Part shown: piece after piece, positions 8,225-13,810 of the stretch
Position numbering within the stretch: position 1 is the first letter of the stretch
Layout of the letters: each line of letters begins with the position of its first letter
Source of the DNA: DASYAE01 sp036501535
Lineage (GTDB): Bacteria > Actinomycetota > Actinomycetes > Streptomycetales > Catenulisporaceae
DNA length: 13,810 bases
Assembly (NCBI GenBank): GCA_036501535.1
Contig: DASYAE010000135.1
Span: 1 to 13,810 of the forward strand
Reading direction: 5' to 3'
The notes under the pieces: model-generated
Databases searched by the model: none
The model's input: only the letters and a program-made list of their open reading frames with translations
What the model was told of the DNA's origin: nothing
Translations under genes and position numbers: made by a program

Positions 8225-8278
8225 ACGGTATGCGGCCGCGGCTTCACCACGGCTACACGGCGGTATCACGCATACCGT
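8225..8278. promoter_or_regulatory. Inverted repeat in the exporter promoter region
   Basis: ACGGTATGCG (8225-8234) and CGCATACCGT (8269-8278) are perfect 10-base inverted copies. Between them a third half-site makes a tighter dyad, CGGTAT-CACGC-ATACCG (8261-8277). This lies 40-93 bases upstream of the DrrA-like start. On the minus strand TACCGT inside the first arm fits a -10 box, though no good -35 is seen. An operator for an unlinked or neighbouring regulator is the likely reading; the protein that binds is unknown. Confidence 0.5.
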
Positions 8279-8281
8279 GCG

Positions 8282-8311
8282 CCGTGTCCTGCCGTGCTCT
8301 ACCGTGTCCTG
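8282..8311. repeat. Three 10-base tandem units (CCGTGTCCTG type)
   Basis: The units CCGTGTCCTG, CCGTGCTCTA and CCGTGTCCTG follow head to tail; the first and third are identical and the middle one keeps CCGTG. The block sits between the stop of the SDR-like gene (8314) and the exporter inverted repeat. It may be a minor expansion or an array of protein half-sites one helical turn apart. Confidence 0.4.
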
Positions 8312-8313
8312 CT

Positions 8314-8976
8314 TCAGCTGGCAGCTACCGCCGCGACCGCGTCGTCGACGGGAACGTCCCCGCTGATCAGCTCCAGCGTCTGCCCGGCCGTCCGCGGTTC
8401 GTCGAGCAGGGCGACCAGCACCGCCGCGACGTCCTCGCGGGCCACCTGCCCGGGGCCGGTGGACGCGGCCAGCGTCACCGTGCCGCTGCCCGGGACGTTG
8501 GTCAGACGCCCCGGCCGCAGGATGGTCCAGTCGAGTCCGGATCGCGCCCGCACATCCGCGTCCGCGGCGCCTTTGGCACGCAGATAGGCGGCGAAGACCG
8601 GGTCGGTGCCCGAAGAGGGTTCGCGGTCCGCGCCCATGGCGGACACCACGAGGAAGCGCCGCACCCCCGCGGCCTCGGCGGCGTCCGCGAACAGGACGCA
8701 TGCCGCGCGATCGACCGAGTCCTTGCGCCCCGCCCCGCTGCCCGGCCCCGCCCCGGCCGCGAAGACCACCGCGTCCGCACCCTCCAAGCGCCGGACGACC
8801 CCGGCGACCGGCGCCGATTCCAGGTCGCACACGACGGGCTCGGCACCCGCCGCCAGCAGATCGCGCGCCTGCCGCGAACTGCGCACGATCCCCGCGACAT
8901 CGTCCCCGCGCGCATGCAACAGCCGCTCGAGCCGCAGCGCGATCTGACCGTGGCCACCAGCGATGACGATGCGCAT
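8314..8976 (-). CDS. NAD(P)-binding atypical short-chain dehydrogenase/reductase
   Basis: A 220-residue Rossmann protein. The N-terminal MRIVIAGGHGQIA (G7, G8, G10) is the dinucleotide-binding loop after strand one. VVFAAGAG near 70-77 is the strand-four motif, and Y131/K135 in YLRAK resembles a YxxxK pair, followed by LDWTILRPGRLT, characteristic of atypical SDRs that bind NAD(P)H. The family includes NAD(P)H sensors, epimerases and uncharacterised reductases; the substrate is unknown. I chose the ATG at 8976 because the glycine motif begins five residues later and a -10-like TAGCGT sits seven bases upstream; a longer start at 9033 would overlap the Tim44-like gene. It lies 34 bases after that gene on the same strand. 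Confidence 0.85.
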   Translation of the reverse strand: MRIVIAGGHGQIALRLERLLHARGDDVAGIVRSSRQARDLLAAGAEPVVCDLESAPVAGVVRRLEGADAVVFAAGAGPGSGAGRKDSVDRAACVLFADAAEAAGVRRFLVVSAMGADREPSSGTDPVFAAYLRAKGAADADVRARSGLDWTILRPGRLTNVPGSGTVTLAASTGPGQVAREDVAAVLVALLDEPRTAGQTLELISGDVPVDDAVAAVAAS

Positions 8977-8989
8977 ACCGGAGACGCTA
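8977..8989 (-). promoter_or_regulatory. Possible leaderless -10 box of the SDR gene
   Basis: Read on the minus strand, TAGCGT (8984-8989) ends seven bases before the ATG at 8976, with no ribosome site between. This would give a leaderless transcript independent of the upstream Tim44-like gene. No clear -35 is seen, so the call is weak. Confidence 0.35.
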
Positions 8990-9010
8990 CGCCTTATCAG
9001 TCGGGATCGC

Positions 9011-10369
9011 TCACCTCGTACTGTTTCGTACAAAGTGAGATCCGGCCTGCTCCACGTGCGCGGCGATCACCGTCCACCCCTTCGCCGACGGACCGTCCAA
9101 CCGCAGGTCGAAGGCGAAAGCGACCGGCCGCCGCTTGTGCGCGTCGCCCTGGAGCACCTCTTCGGTCCGGCGGTCGACCTCGTAGTAGACGCCCTGCGCG
9201 CCAACCGCGACACGGAAGACGATCGGGTCGCGTGAGACCAGAGAGCGCACCTCGATCGACGCGACGGCGGCCTCACGCATGACGGTGCGGTTGGCCGTGC
9301 GCACGGAGGTGAAGTCGAGGCTGCCGTCGTTCATGGCCCACTGCTCGAGGAACTGCTCGACGGCGACCTCGAGGACCGCCTTGTCGAACCGACCGTCCAG
9401 GATGCTCAGGTCGCCGGCGGCGGCGTCGGCATCGGTGCTCCAGGAGATGTTGGTGAGCGAGAGGATGTCGTCGCGCACGCCCCTGGCCGAGGTGGTCTCG
9501 GCGACCTCGAGCACGGCGTCGCGAGCGACCGCCTTCTGGTCCCAGCCGTCCGTCTCGATGGTGCCGGTCAGGTGATGCGCACCCTCGGCCGCCTGCTCCA
9601 CCGACCCCACGATCCACGTACCGGATTCGTTCTTGCGCAGCGTCCAATACTCCACCGGCCGCGTCGAGCCGTCGGCGCGCGGGATGTGTGTGCCGCCCTT
9701 GCGCACGTAGTCGTTGAGCGTCGCGGTGACCCGGAAGGTGACGGTGTCGTTCGCCTCGCCGACACGGTTCGCGACATCGACCAGCTCGACCTGCGGGCCG
9801 GAGACGATCTGCACGACGTTGACCTCGCCACGCGACTTGTAATCGTGCAGCTCGTCAGCCCACTTACGGTAGAGCACCGGGGACAGGATCCGCTTCAAGG
9901 TCGGGTGATCGCGGTCGGTCCAGGCACGCTGAGCGGTCACATACAGCGAGACGGCGCGCTCCTTGAGTGCATCGATATCGAAGGTCGCATCCGTGCCGGC
10001 GAGCATGCCGACCTGGGCCTCGACCTGGGCGGCGCGCTCATGCGCCTTCGCGTCCGAGCGATGGGCCGTCTGGTCTGACACCGTGTTCAGACCGCTTGCT
10101 TTATTCCTCTTCTGCGCCCGGGAGATGAGGCGGAAGATCAGAATGAGCACCGCCACGACCGCCAACAAGGCGAAGGTCTCAACGCTGCCGAGATCCCCGG
10201 TGGCCCCCGATCCGCCGAAGCCCCCGCCTCCGCCACCACCCCCGCCTCCGCTACCCCCGCCACCGCCGCTGAATCCGCTGCTACCGCCGCCACCGCGGGC
10301 GTACGCCACTGCCGGGCTGGTCAGCGCGGCAACCACTAAGAGCACGAATATTCGTCGACCGACACGCAT
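9011..10369 (-). CDS. Tim44-like domain protein with signal sequence, polyglycine linker and one membrane segment
   Basis: A 452-residue envelope protein. Residues 1-24 resemble a Sec signal (RRIFVLLVVAALTSPAVAYA, possible AYA cleavage). Residues 26-55 are almost all Gly and Ser, with one run of ten Gly. A transmembrane segment lies near 66-82, followed by a basic stretch ISRAQKRNK. From about 130 a Tim44-like fold begins (FDIDALKERAVSLYVTAQRAW, then PVEYWTLRKN and WIVGSVEQ to about 270). A second alpha/beta stretch to 452 (VAVEQFLEQWAMNDGS) looks like a related NTF2-like unit. In mitochondria Tim44 tethers the import motor to the membrane; bacterial homologues have no established role. The ATG at 10369 has GGGGGA just upstream. 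The downstream SDR gene starts 34 bases after its stop. Confidence 0.85.
   Translation of the reverse strand: MRVGRRIFVLLVVAALTSPAVAYARGGGGSSGFSGGGGGSGGGGGGGGGGFGGSGATGDLGSVETFALLAVVAVLILIFRLISRAQKRNKASGLNTVSDQTAHRSDAKAHERAAQVEAQVGMLAGTDATFDIDALKERAVSLYVTAQRAWTDRDHPTLKRILSPVLYRKWADELHDYKSRGEVNVVQIVSGPQVELVDVANRVGEANDTVTFRVTATLNDYVRKGGTHIPRADGSTRPVEYWTLRKNESGTWIVGSVEQAAEGAHHLTGTIETDGWDQKAVARDAVLEVAETTSARGVRDDILSLTNISWSTDADAAAGDLSILDGRFDKAVLEVAVEQFLEQWAMNDGSLDFTSVRTANRTVMREAAVASIEVRSLVSRDPIVFRVAVGAQGVYYEVDRRTEEVLQGDAHKRRPVAFAFDLRLDGPSAKGWTVIAAHVEQAGSHFVRNSTR
10205..10294 (-). repeat. Glycine-codon tract (low-complexity GGN repeat)
   Basis: This stretch encodes residues 26-55 of the Tim44-like protein and is made almost entirely of GGN codons, seen as CCN triplets on the plus strand. 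It includes ten consecutive Gly codons. Such tracts change length easily by slippage. In the protein it would be a flexible linker between the signal sequence and the membrane segment. Confidence 0.8.
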
Positions 10370-10436
10370 GTGCGTCCCCCAGGGTCAGATCGAAAAGGTA
10401 AAGGTTGTCCCGGAACCTGACGTTACTCGCATCGCT

Positions 10437-10451
10437 GCCCGCGGAGCGGGC
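10437..10451 (-). terminator. Short GC hairpin after the winged-helix-like gene
   Basis: GCCCGC-GGA-GCGGGC forms a perfect 6-bp stem with a 3-base loop, beginning two bases after the stop of the 177-residue gene. There is no clear U-run, which is common for actinobacterial terminators. It lies 68 bases upstream of the Tim44-like start and would separate the two minus-strand genes. Confidence 0.45.
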
Positions 10452-10452
10452 T

Positions 10453-10986
10453 TCACAAGGTCGGATCCTTGCGTCCCCGGTATCCCAAGTACCGCAGGTA
10501 CCACCGCTCGATGCGCGGATGCCGACTCGTCTCGGTCAGCATCGGAGCGCGTTCCTCGCCGCGTTCCTCGTGCTTCCCGTGCCGCCGCTCGCGCCGGTGT
10601 GCGCGTTTCAGCATCCGCCTGGCCCGGCGCGCGTCAAGGCTGGCTTTGGTCGGCTCCCAACCCTCCCAGAGCAGGCTCCCGAAGAAGCCCCGGGAGTACC
10701 GCGAGCTCTCCAGAACCCTCCGGGCCAACGCGGGGCCGTCCTCGGTGAACCGGTACAGCCTCACGCGCTGGTACGGCTTGTCTCGCGCCACCCGGAACCG
10801 CCGGTCCGTGGTCTCCGCAGTCAACGCGCCGACTTCTATCAGCCGGGAGACGACCTCGTCGTATCCGCGCTCGGAGTCGTTGCAGATACCGATGATCTCG
10901 CTGTTCGACCAGGCCCGGTCCGGCTCCTCCAGCATCCTCTGGATCACGCGCTGCGGTCCGATGCCGAGATGCAGCGATTCGCCCAT
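10453..10986 (-). CDS. Small winged-helix-like protein of unknown function
   Basis: A 177-residue protein I do not recognise at family level. Residues about 8-95 look like a winged helix of MarR/PadR type: PQRVIQRMLEEPDRAWSNSE, then YDEVVSRLIEVGALTA as the recognition helix region, and YQRVRLYRFTEDGPALARRVL with a wing and the start of a dimer helix. Residues about 118-147 are very Arg/Lys/Glu-rich (RRARRMLKRAHRRERRHGKH), a possible nucleic-acid-binding or coiled tail. The ATG at 10986 has a -10-like TACGAT six bases upstream and no ribosome site, so it may be leaderless. It is divergent from the SHOCT/MmpS-like gene and may regulate it, but no shared operator was seen. Confidence 0.7.
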   Translation of the reverse strand: MGESLHLGIGPQRVIQRMLEEPDRAWSNSEIIGICNDSERGYDEVVSRLIEVGALTAETTDRRFRVARDKPYQRVRLYRFTEDGPALARRVLESSRYSRGFFGSLLWEGWEPTKASLDARRARRMLKRAHRRERRHGKHEERGEERAPMLTETSRHPRIERWYLRYLGYRGRKDPTL

Positions 10987-10998
10987 CCCATCATCGTA
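10987..10998 (-). promoter_or_regulatory. Possible leaderless -10 box of the winged-helix-like gene
   Basis: On the minus strand TACGAT (10993-10998) fits TANNNT and ends six bases before the ATG at 10986. No Shine-Dalgarno sequence lies between them. No convincing -35 was found. Confidence 0.35.
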
Positions 10999-11120
10999 GG
11001 CTCATTTGACCGGTTGAAGCCCGCTCCCGACTCTCCGGAAGAGCGGCCAGTGTCGTGCCTTGGCTTATCGGGTTCACAGCCGCGCGTCGATATCGTTTTG
11101 AGCGCGGAAAGGCAACGCGA

Positions 11121-11149
11121 CTGACGCGCTGTTATGTACGGCGTAGCGT
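11121..11149 (+). promoter_or_regulatory. Putative promoter of the SHOCT/MmpS-like gene
   Basis: CTGACG (11121-11126) and TAGCGT (11144-11149) are separated by 17 bases and resemble an actinobacterial housekeeping promoter. Transcription would begin near 11156, giving a leader of about 30 bases that contains the strong GAGGGGGG ribosome site (11174-11181) before the GTG at 11187. Confidence 0.5.
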
Positions 11150-11186
11150 CGCCCCGACGTGACATCGACTACTGAGGGGGGTCGCT

Positions 11187-12035
11187 GTGCAGCAGCGTGG
11201 CGCCGATCAGCCATCAGACAACAATCCTTTTGAGCAGCAGCCGTTTTCCTTTGGCGGGCGTGAATCCGCGACCGCGGGAAGCGCTGACGCTCTGGCCCAG
11301 CTTGGACAATTGCATGCGCAGGGACTGCTGTCCGATGAGCAGTTCGAAGCGGCAAGAGCGAATCTGAGCGATTCGCAGTCAATGCCCCGCCCCGGTCAAG
11401 CGGTCGCCGGGCAGCCGTTCGAGCCGAACCAGCAGTCTTACGGCCAGCAGCCGCCGTTCCAGACCTCGTTCGGTCAACCGTTCCGGCCGCCGGCACCGCC
11501 GAAGAAGAACAGCGCGCCGAAGATTCTCGGATTCGGCTGCCTCGGGCTCGTGGCGCTTGTGGTCGTCATCGTGGTGGCCTCAGCGTTGGCGTCCAGCGGG
11601 AAGACCGGGACCGGCAGCGTTGCGGCCGGCGCTTCCGCAAGCGCCCCGGCGGCTGCGGGAAGCGACGCCGCTGTCGCGCCTGCTTCGGCTGCCTCGGCTG
11701 CTGCGCCTGCCTCGAGCGCCGCACAGGTCGCGCCGACAGTCGCCTACTCCTGTACCGGCTCCGCCCCGGACGGGGTGAACATCACCTACGGCCCAGAGGG
11801 CACGAACGACTCGGCGAGCAGCCTGCCGTTCAGCGCGTCGCAGCCGTTGACTGCGTCGGCGCTGTACGTGACTGTCACCGCACAGCTACAGGGCAGCGGT
11901 CAAGTCTCGTGCACGACCACGGTGACGTACGGAGCGGGACAGACGGTCACGCAGACCGGGAACGCCTCGGGTGGCTACAACATCGCATCCGCAGAGGTGT
12001 GCTCGGACTTCACCGACGGCTGGCGGGCTTGCTGA
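11187..12035 (+). CDS. SHOCT-like / single-TM / MmpS-like envelope protein
   Basis: A 282-residue membrane protein. Residues about 33-62 resemble a SHOCT domain (ALAQLGQLHAQGLLSDEQFE). A Gln/Pro-rich stretch follows to about 107, then a transmembrane helix at about 112-135 (GCLGLVALVVVIVVASALA), an Ala/Ser-rich spacer to 184, and a C-terminal beta-sandwich resembling MmpS accessory proteins (VNITYGPEGTND, SSLPFSASQPL, QVSCTTTVTYGAG, ASGGYNIASAEV). Four cysteines (C189, C242, C272, C282) lie in that outer domain and could form two disulfides. MmpS proteins assist MmpL transporters in mycobacteria, but no MmpL gene is seen here, so a related extracytoplasmic role is inferred. The GTG start has GAGGGGGG six bases upstream. 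Its 3' end overlaps the convergent LacI gene by 61 bases. Confidence 0.85.
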   Translation: MQQRGADQPSDNNPFEQQPFSFGGRESATAGSADALAQLGQLHAQGLLSDEQFEAARANLSDSQSMPRPGQAVAGQPFEPNQQSYGQQPPFQTSFGQPFRPPAPPKKNSAPKILGFGCLGLVALVVVIVVASALASSGKTGTGSVAAGASASAPAAAGSDAAVAPASAASAAAPASSAAQVAPTVAYSCTGSAPDGVNITYGPEGTNDSASSLPFSASQPLTASALYVTVTAQLQGSGQVSCTTTVTYGAGQTVTQTGNASGGYNIASAEVCSDFTDGWRAC

Positions 12036-13108
12036 GGTTTCCAGGCTTTCGTGTGACCGGCTGACTGGTCCCGGGGCGCTGCGGTGCTCGCGCGGACGAC
12101 GAGGCGGGTGGCGAATTCGATGCGTTCCTGCTGGGGCTCCTGCCCGCGCGACAGGGTGATGGCCATGGCGGTGGCCGCCGCGGCCATCTCGGTGAGCGGC
12201 TGGCGGATCGTGGTGAGCGGCGGGCTGGCCCACTGAGCCAGCGGCAGGTCGTCGAATCCTACGACGCTGAGGTCGCGCGGGATGCGCAGGCCGACTTCTG
12301 ATGCTGCCTGATATACGCCGAGCGCCTGCAGGTCGTTGCCGGTGACGATGGCGCTCGGCGGGTCGGGCAGGCAAAGCAGTTGCCTGCCGAACTCGAGGCC
12401 GTCCGCGGTGTGGAAGTCGCCTTCGCACACCAGGTCCGGGTCGAAGGGGGCTGCCGCCGCATCCATGGCCGCGCGGTGGCCGTCGAGTCTCGCCCGGCTG
12501 GACAGGACGCGGTGCGGGCCGGTGATCGCCGCGATCCTGCGGTGTCCCAGGTCGAGCAGGTGGCGCGTGGCGGTCAGGCCGCCGTTCCAGTTGCCGGCGC
12601 CCACCGAGTGGGTCGGGTGGCCGGGGTCGCCTGCCGGGTCGAGGACGACGACCTCGATGCCGCGGCTGCGGAACTGCTCGTGCTGGACCTCGGTCAGCCC
12701 GCAGAAGACGGTGACGACCGCGGCCGGGCGGCGGGTGAGCACGACCTCGATCCACCCGCGGCCCGGGGTCTGTTCGCCGTGCAGGTGGGAGAGCGCCACC
12801 GCCATGCCGTGTTTGCTGGCGACCTGCTCGGCGCCGCGGATCAGCTCCATCGCGTAGGCGCCCTCGAGCTCGTGGAAGACGAGTTCCACATGGGAGGACG
12901 GCGCGGACGCCCGCTTCTGGCGCCGGAAGCCGTGCTGGTTGATCAAAGCCTCGACCCGCGCGCGCGTCTCGGGCGCGACCTGCGCGTGCCCGTTGACCAC
13001 CTTCGAGACCGTCGGGACCGAGACCCCCGCCAGTTCCGCGAGCCGGGCGATGGTGAGCGGTACGCCTGGCAGAACCTGTTCGGGCTCCCCGGACCGGGTG
13101 GTCGTCAT
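11975..13108 (-). CDS. LacI family transcriptional regulator
   Basis: A 377-residue repressor-type protein. The N-terminal helix-turn-helix and hinge (about 18-63) contain LTIARLAELAGVSVPTVSKVVNG and the hinge HGFRR. A periplasmic-binding-like sugar domain covers about 72-345, with AIVTGNDLQALGVYQAA, RIPRDLSVVGFDDLPLAQW and PPLTTIRQPLTEMA as family motifs. About 35 residues extend beyond the usual end (RLVVRASTA), and these lie partly within the overlap with the convergent MmpS-like gene. I chose the ATG at 13108: the -10-like TACACT is six bases upstream and no ribosome site is present, fitting a leaderless transcript. It is divergent from a secreted GH30 gene, and palindromes in the gap suggest that it represses that gene, and perhaps itself, until an oligosaccharide binds. 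Confidence 0.92.
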   Translation of the reverse strand: MTTTRSGEPEQVLPGVPLTIARLAELAGVSVPTVSKVVNGHAQVAPETRARVEALINQHGFRRQKRASAPSSHVELVFHELEGAYAMELIRGAEQVASKHGMAVALSHLHGEQTPGRGWIEVVLTRRPAAVVTVFCGLTEVQHEQFRSRGIEVVVLDPAGDPGHPTHSVGAGNWNGGLTATRHLLDLGHRRIAAITGPHRVLSSRARLDGHRAAMDAAAAPFDPDLVCEGDFHTADGLEFGRQLLCLPDPPSAIVTGNDLQALGVYQAASEVGLRIPRDLSVVGFDDLPLAQWASPPLTTIRQPLTEMAAAATAMAITLSRGQEPQQERIEFATRLVVRASTAAPRDQSAGHTKAWKPQQARQPSVKSEHTSADAML

Positions 13109-13120
13109 GGCGGCAGTGTA
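13109..13120 (-). promoter_or_regulatory. Leaderless-type -10 box of the LacI gene
   Basis: On the minus strand TACACT (13115-13120) matches the -10 consensus well and is separated from the ATG at 13108 by six bases (GCCGCC). No Shine-Dalgarno sequence fits. A degenerate operator copy, GAACGTTTC, lies at 13142-13150, near the expected -35, which would suit autoregulation. Confidence 0.5.
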
Positions 13121-13207
13121 ATGCGAAGGAGCAGAACCGCCGAACGTTTCTGCGGGGACAGGGCGTAGTGAGGGTCCAGTCGGCGCTCCTGGCTGTTCGT
13201 GGCCAGA

Positions 13208-13216
13208 GAAAGTTTC
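13208..13216. promoter_or_regulatory. Putative LacI operator, copy A
   Basis: GAAAGTTTC is a 9-base dyad about 100 bases upstream of the LacI start and about 208 bases before the GH30 start. Its reverse complement, GAAACTTTC, occurs exactly at 13383-13391. A one-mismatch copy (GAACGTTTC, 13142-13150) and a two-mismatch copy (CAACCTTTC, 13231-13239) lie in the same gap. Confidence 0.5.
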
Positions 13217-13326
13217 AGGCTGATGGTTGCCAACCTTTCTGTGGGTGGAGTGCGGGAATCGGCATCTCGCCTGTGTAAAGGCTCGTGGAGGGCATGGCTT
13301 TTGATCATTATCAGGAGGGGGCTCTC

Positions 13327-13355
13327 TTGACCGACCTGCCACGCCAACTTACGGT
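13327..13355 (+). promoter_or_regulatory. Putative promoter of the GH30 gene
   Basis: TTGACC (13327-13332) and TACGGT (13350-13355) are separated by 17 bases, a good actinobacterial housekeeping promoter. Transcription would begin near 13362, inside a palindrome-like GAAAAATTC (13362-13370) and about 20 bases upstream of the perfect GAAACTTTC dyad. The leader would be about 62 bases. Confidence 0.6.
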
Positions 13356-13382
13356 GACCCGGAAAAATTCTCCATGAATAAG

Positions 13383-13391
13383 GAAACTTTC
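13383..13391. promoter_or_regulatory. Putative LacI operator, copy B (GH30 side)
   Basis: GAAACTTTC at 13383-13391 is the exact reverse complement of copy A. It lies downstream of the inferred transcription start of the GH30 gene and 32 bases before its GTG, a position that would block elongation. GAAAAATTC at 13362-13370 is a one-mismatch relative over the start site. From memory, GAAANTTTC-type palindromes are described upstream of Streptomyces xylanase genes. Confidence 0.6.
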
Positions 13392-13423
13392 AGCGTCTCC
13401 TGCGATTCGTGAGGAGTTGCACG

Positions 13424-13810
13424 GTGGTTACGAGAAGATGCCGGCGGGACGTGTCCCTCGCGGCGAGCCTGAGCCTGCTCGGCGCGTGCGTGTTCGCCGC
13501 GCTGCCCGCGTCACCAGCGTTCGCTGCGGACACCGCGGTGATCAACGGGGCGACCACGTATCAGACGATCACCGGTTTCGGCACTTCTGAGGCGTTCGGC
13601 CAGGCCGAGTCGGTCATGAGCGCGTCTCAGGCCGAGCAGCAGCAGGTGCTGAGCCTGCTCTACAGCCCCACCAGCGGAGCCGGCCTGGACATCCTGCGCA
13701 ACGAGATCAGCGCCGACTCCGGCAGCACGATCGAGCCGACCGCGCCCGCAAGCCCGACGGCGGCGCCGTCGTACGCGTCTCTGGCGTCGATCGACCAGGA
13801 CCAGGGCCAG
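13424..13810 (+). CDS. Secreted glycoside hydrolase family 30 enzyme, N-terminal part (cut by window end)
   Basis: The first 129 residues are present and the frame is open at the edge. The GTG at 13424 has AGGAG at 13412-13416, seven bases upstream. Residues 1-34 are a Sec signal with basic VTRRCRR, a hydrophobic core and the cleavage site AFA before ADTAV. The mature start YQTITGFGTSEAFGQ (about 46-60) is the first strand of the GH30 barrel, followed by LLYSPTSGAGLDILRNEIS and STIEPTAPASP, which match secreted actinomycete GH30 proteins. The catalytic glutamates lie beyond the window. Members cleave glucuronoxylan or beta-1,6-galactan; the subfamily cannot be fixed from this part. The divergent LacI gene and the palindromes suggest induction by a sugar from the same polymer. 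Confidence 0.87.
   Translation, partial: MVTRRCRRDVSLAASLSLLGACVFAALPASPAFAADTAVINGATTYQTITGFGTSEAFGQAESVMSASQAEQQQVLSLLYSPTSGAGLDILRNEISADSGSTIEPTAPASPTAAPSYASLASIDQDQGQ

Noticed and set aside
9034..9034. Longer start for the SDR gene at 9033
   Set aside because: It would add 19 residues before the glycine motif and overlap the Tim44-like gene. The ATG at 8976 sits right before the first Rossmann strand.
10205..10300. CRISPR-like or tandem repeat array in the CCN-rich stretch
   Set aside because: The repeats are single Gly codons in a continuous reading frame, with no spacers.
13109..13342. Upstream extension of the LacI gene to 13342
   Set aside because: The extra 78 residues have no LacI similarity and would place the palindromes and the TACACT box inside coding sequence.

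Overview
The window comes from a high-GC actinomycete. Third codon positions are almost all G or C, GTG starts are common, and several genes have the -10 box directly against the start codon. The content is typical of Streptomyces and relatives: an AfsR/SARP-type regulator, a DrrAB-type ABC exporter, a LacI regulator next to a secreted GH30 glycosidase, and an MmpS-like membrane protein. I cannot name the genus from sequence alone. I see no tRNA, rRNA, CRISPR array, insertion sequence or phage gene.

Left part (1-3070): a long LamG-domain gene runs leftward off the window edge and carries a one-base frameshift near 799. A TetR-family regulator (WHG-type C-terminus) is divergent from it. The 355-base gap between them holds two copies of the same 15-bp sequence with a GCTAC-GCT-GTAGC dyad. 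One copy lies at each promoter, so the TetR protein probably controls both itself and the LamG gene.

Middle part (3122-9011): a 1056-residue SARP-like regulator (winged helix, BTAD, NB-ARC, TPR-like) is convergent with an ABC exporter pair. The ATPase and permease overlap by 4 bases. Upstream of the pair is a region with a perfect 10-bp inverted repeat. Further right on the minus strand is a small atypical short-chain dehydrogenase.

Right part (9011-13810): on the minus strand lie a secreted or membrane-anchored Tim44-like protein with a polyglycine stretch and a small winged-helix-like protein of unknown role. Then comes a rightward SHOCT-TM-MmpS-like protein, whose 3' end overlaps that of a convergent LacI-family regulator by 61 bases. 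The LacI gene is divergent from the start of a secreted GH30 glycosidase, which is cut by the window edge. The space between them carries GAAAGTTTC/GAAACTTTC palindromes placed as LacI operators, so this pair looks like a local sugar-responsive hemicellulose (or galactan) utilisation switch.

The window is best read as four regulator-plus-target modules plus envelope proteins. I found no clear novel defence or mobile system. The least understood gene is the large LamG protein and its TetR switch.
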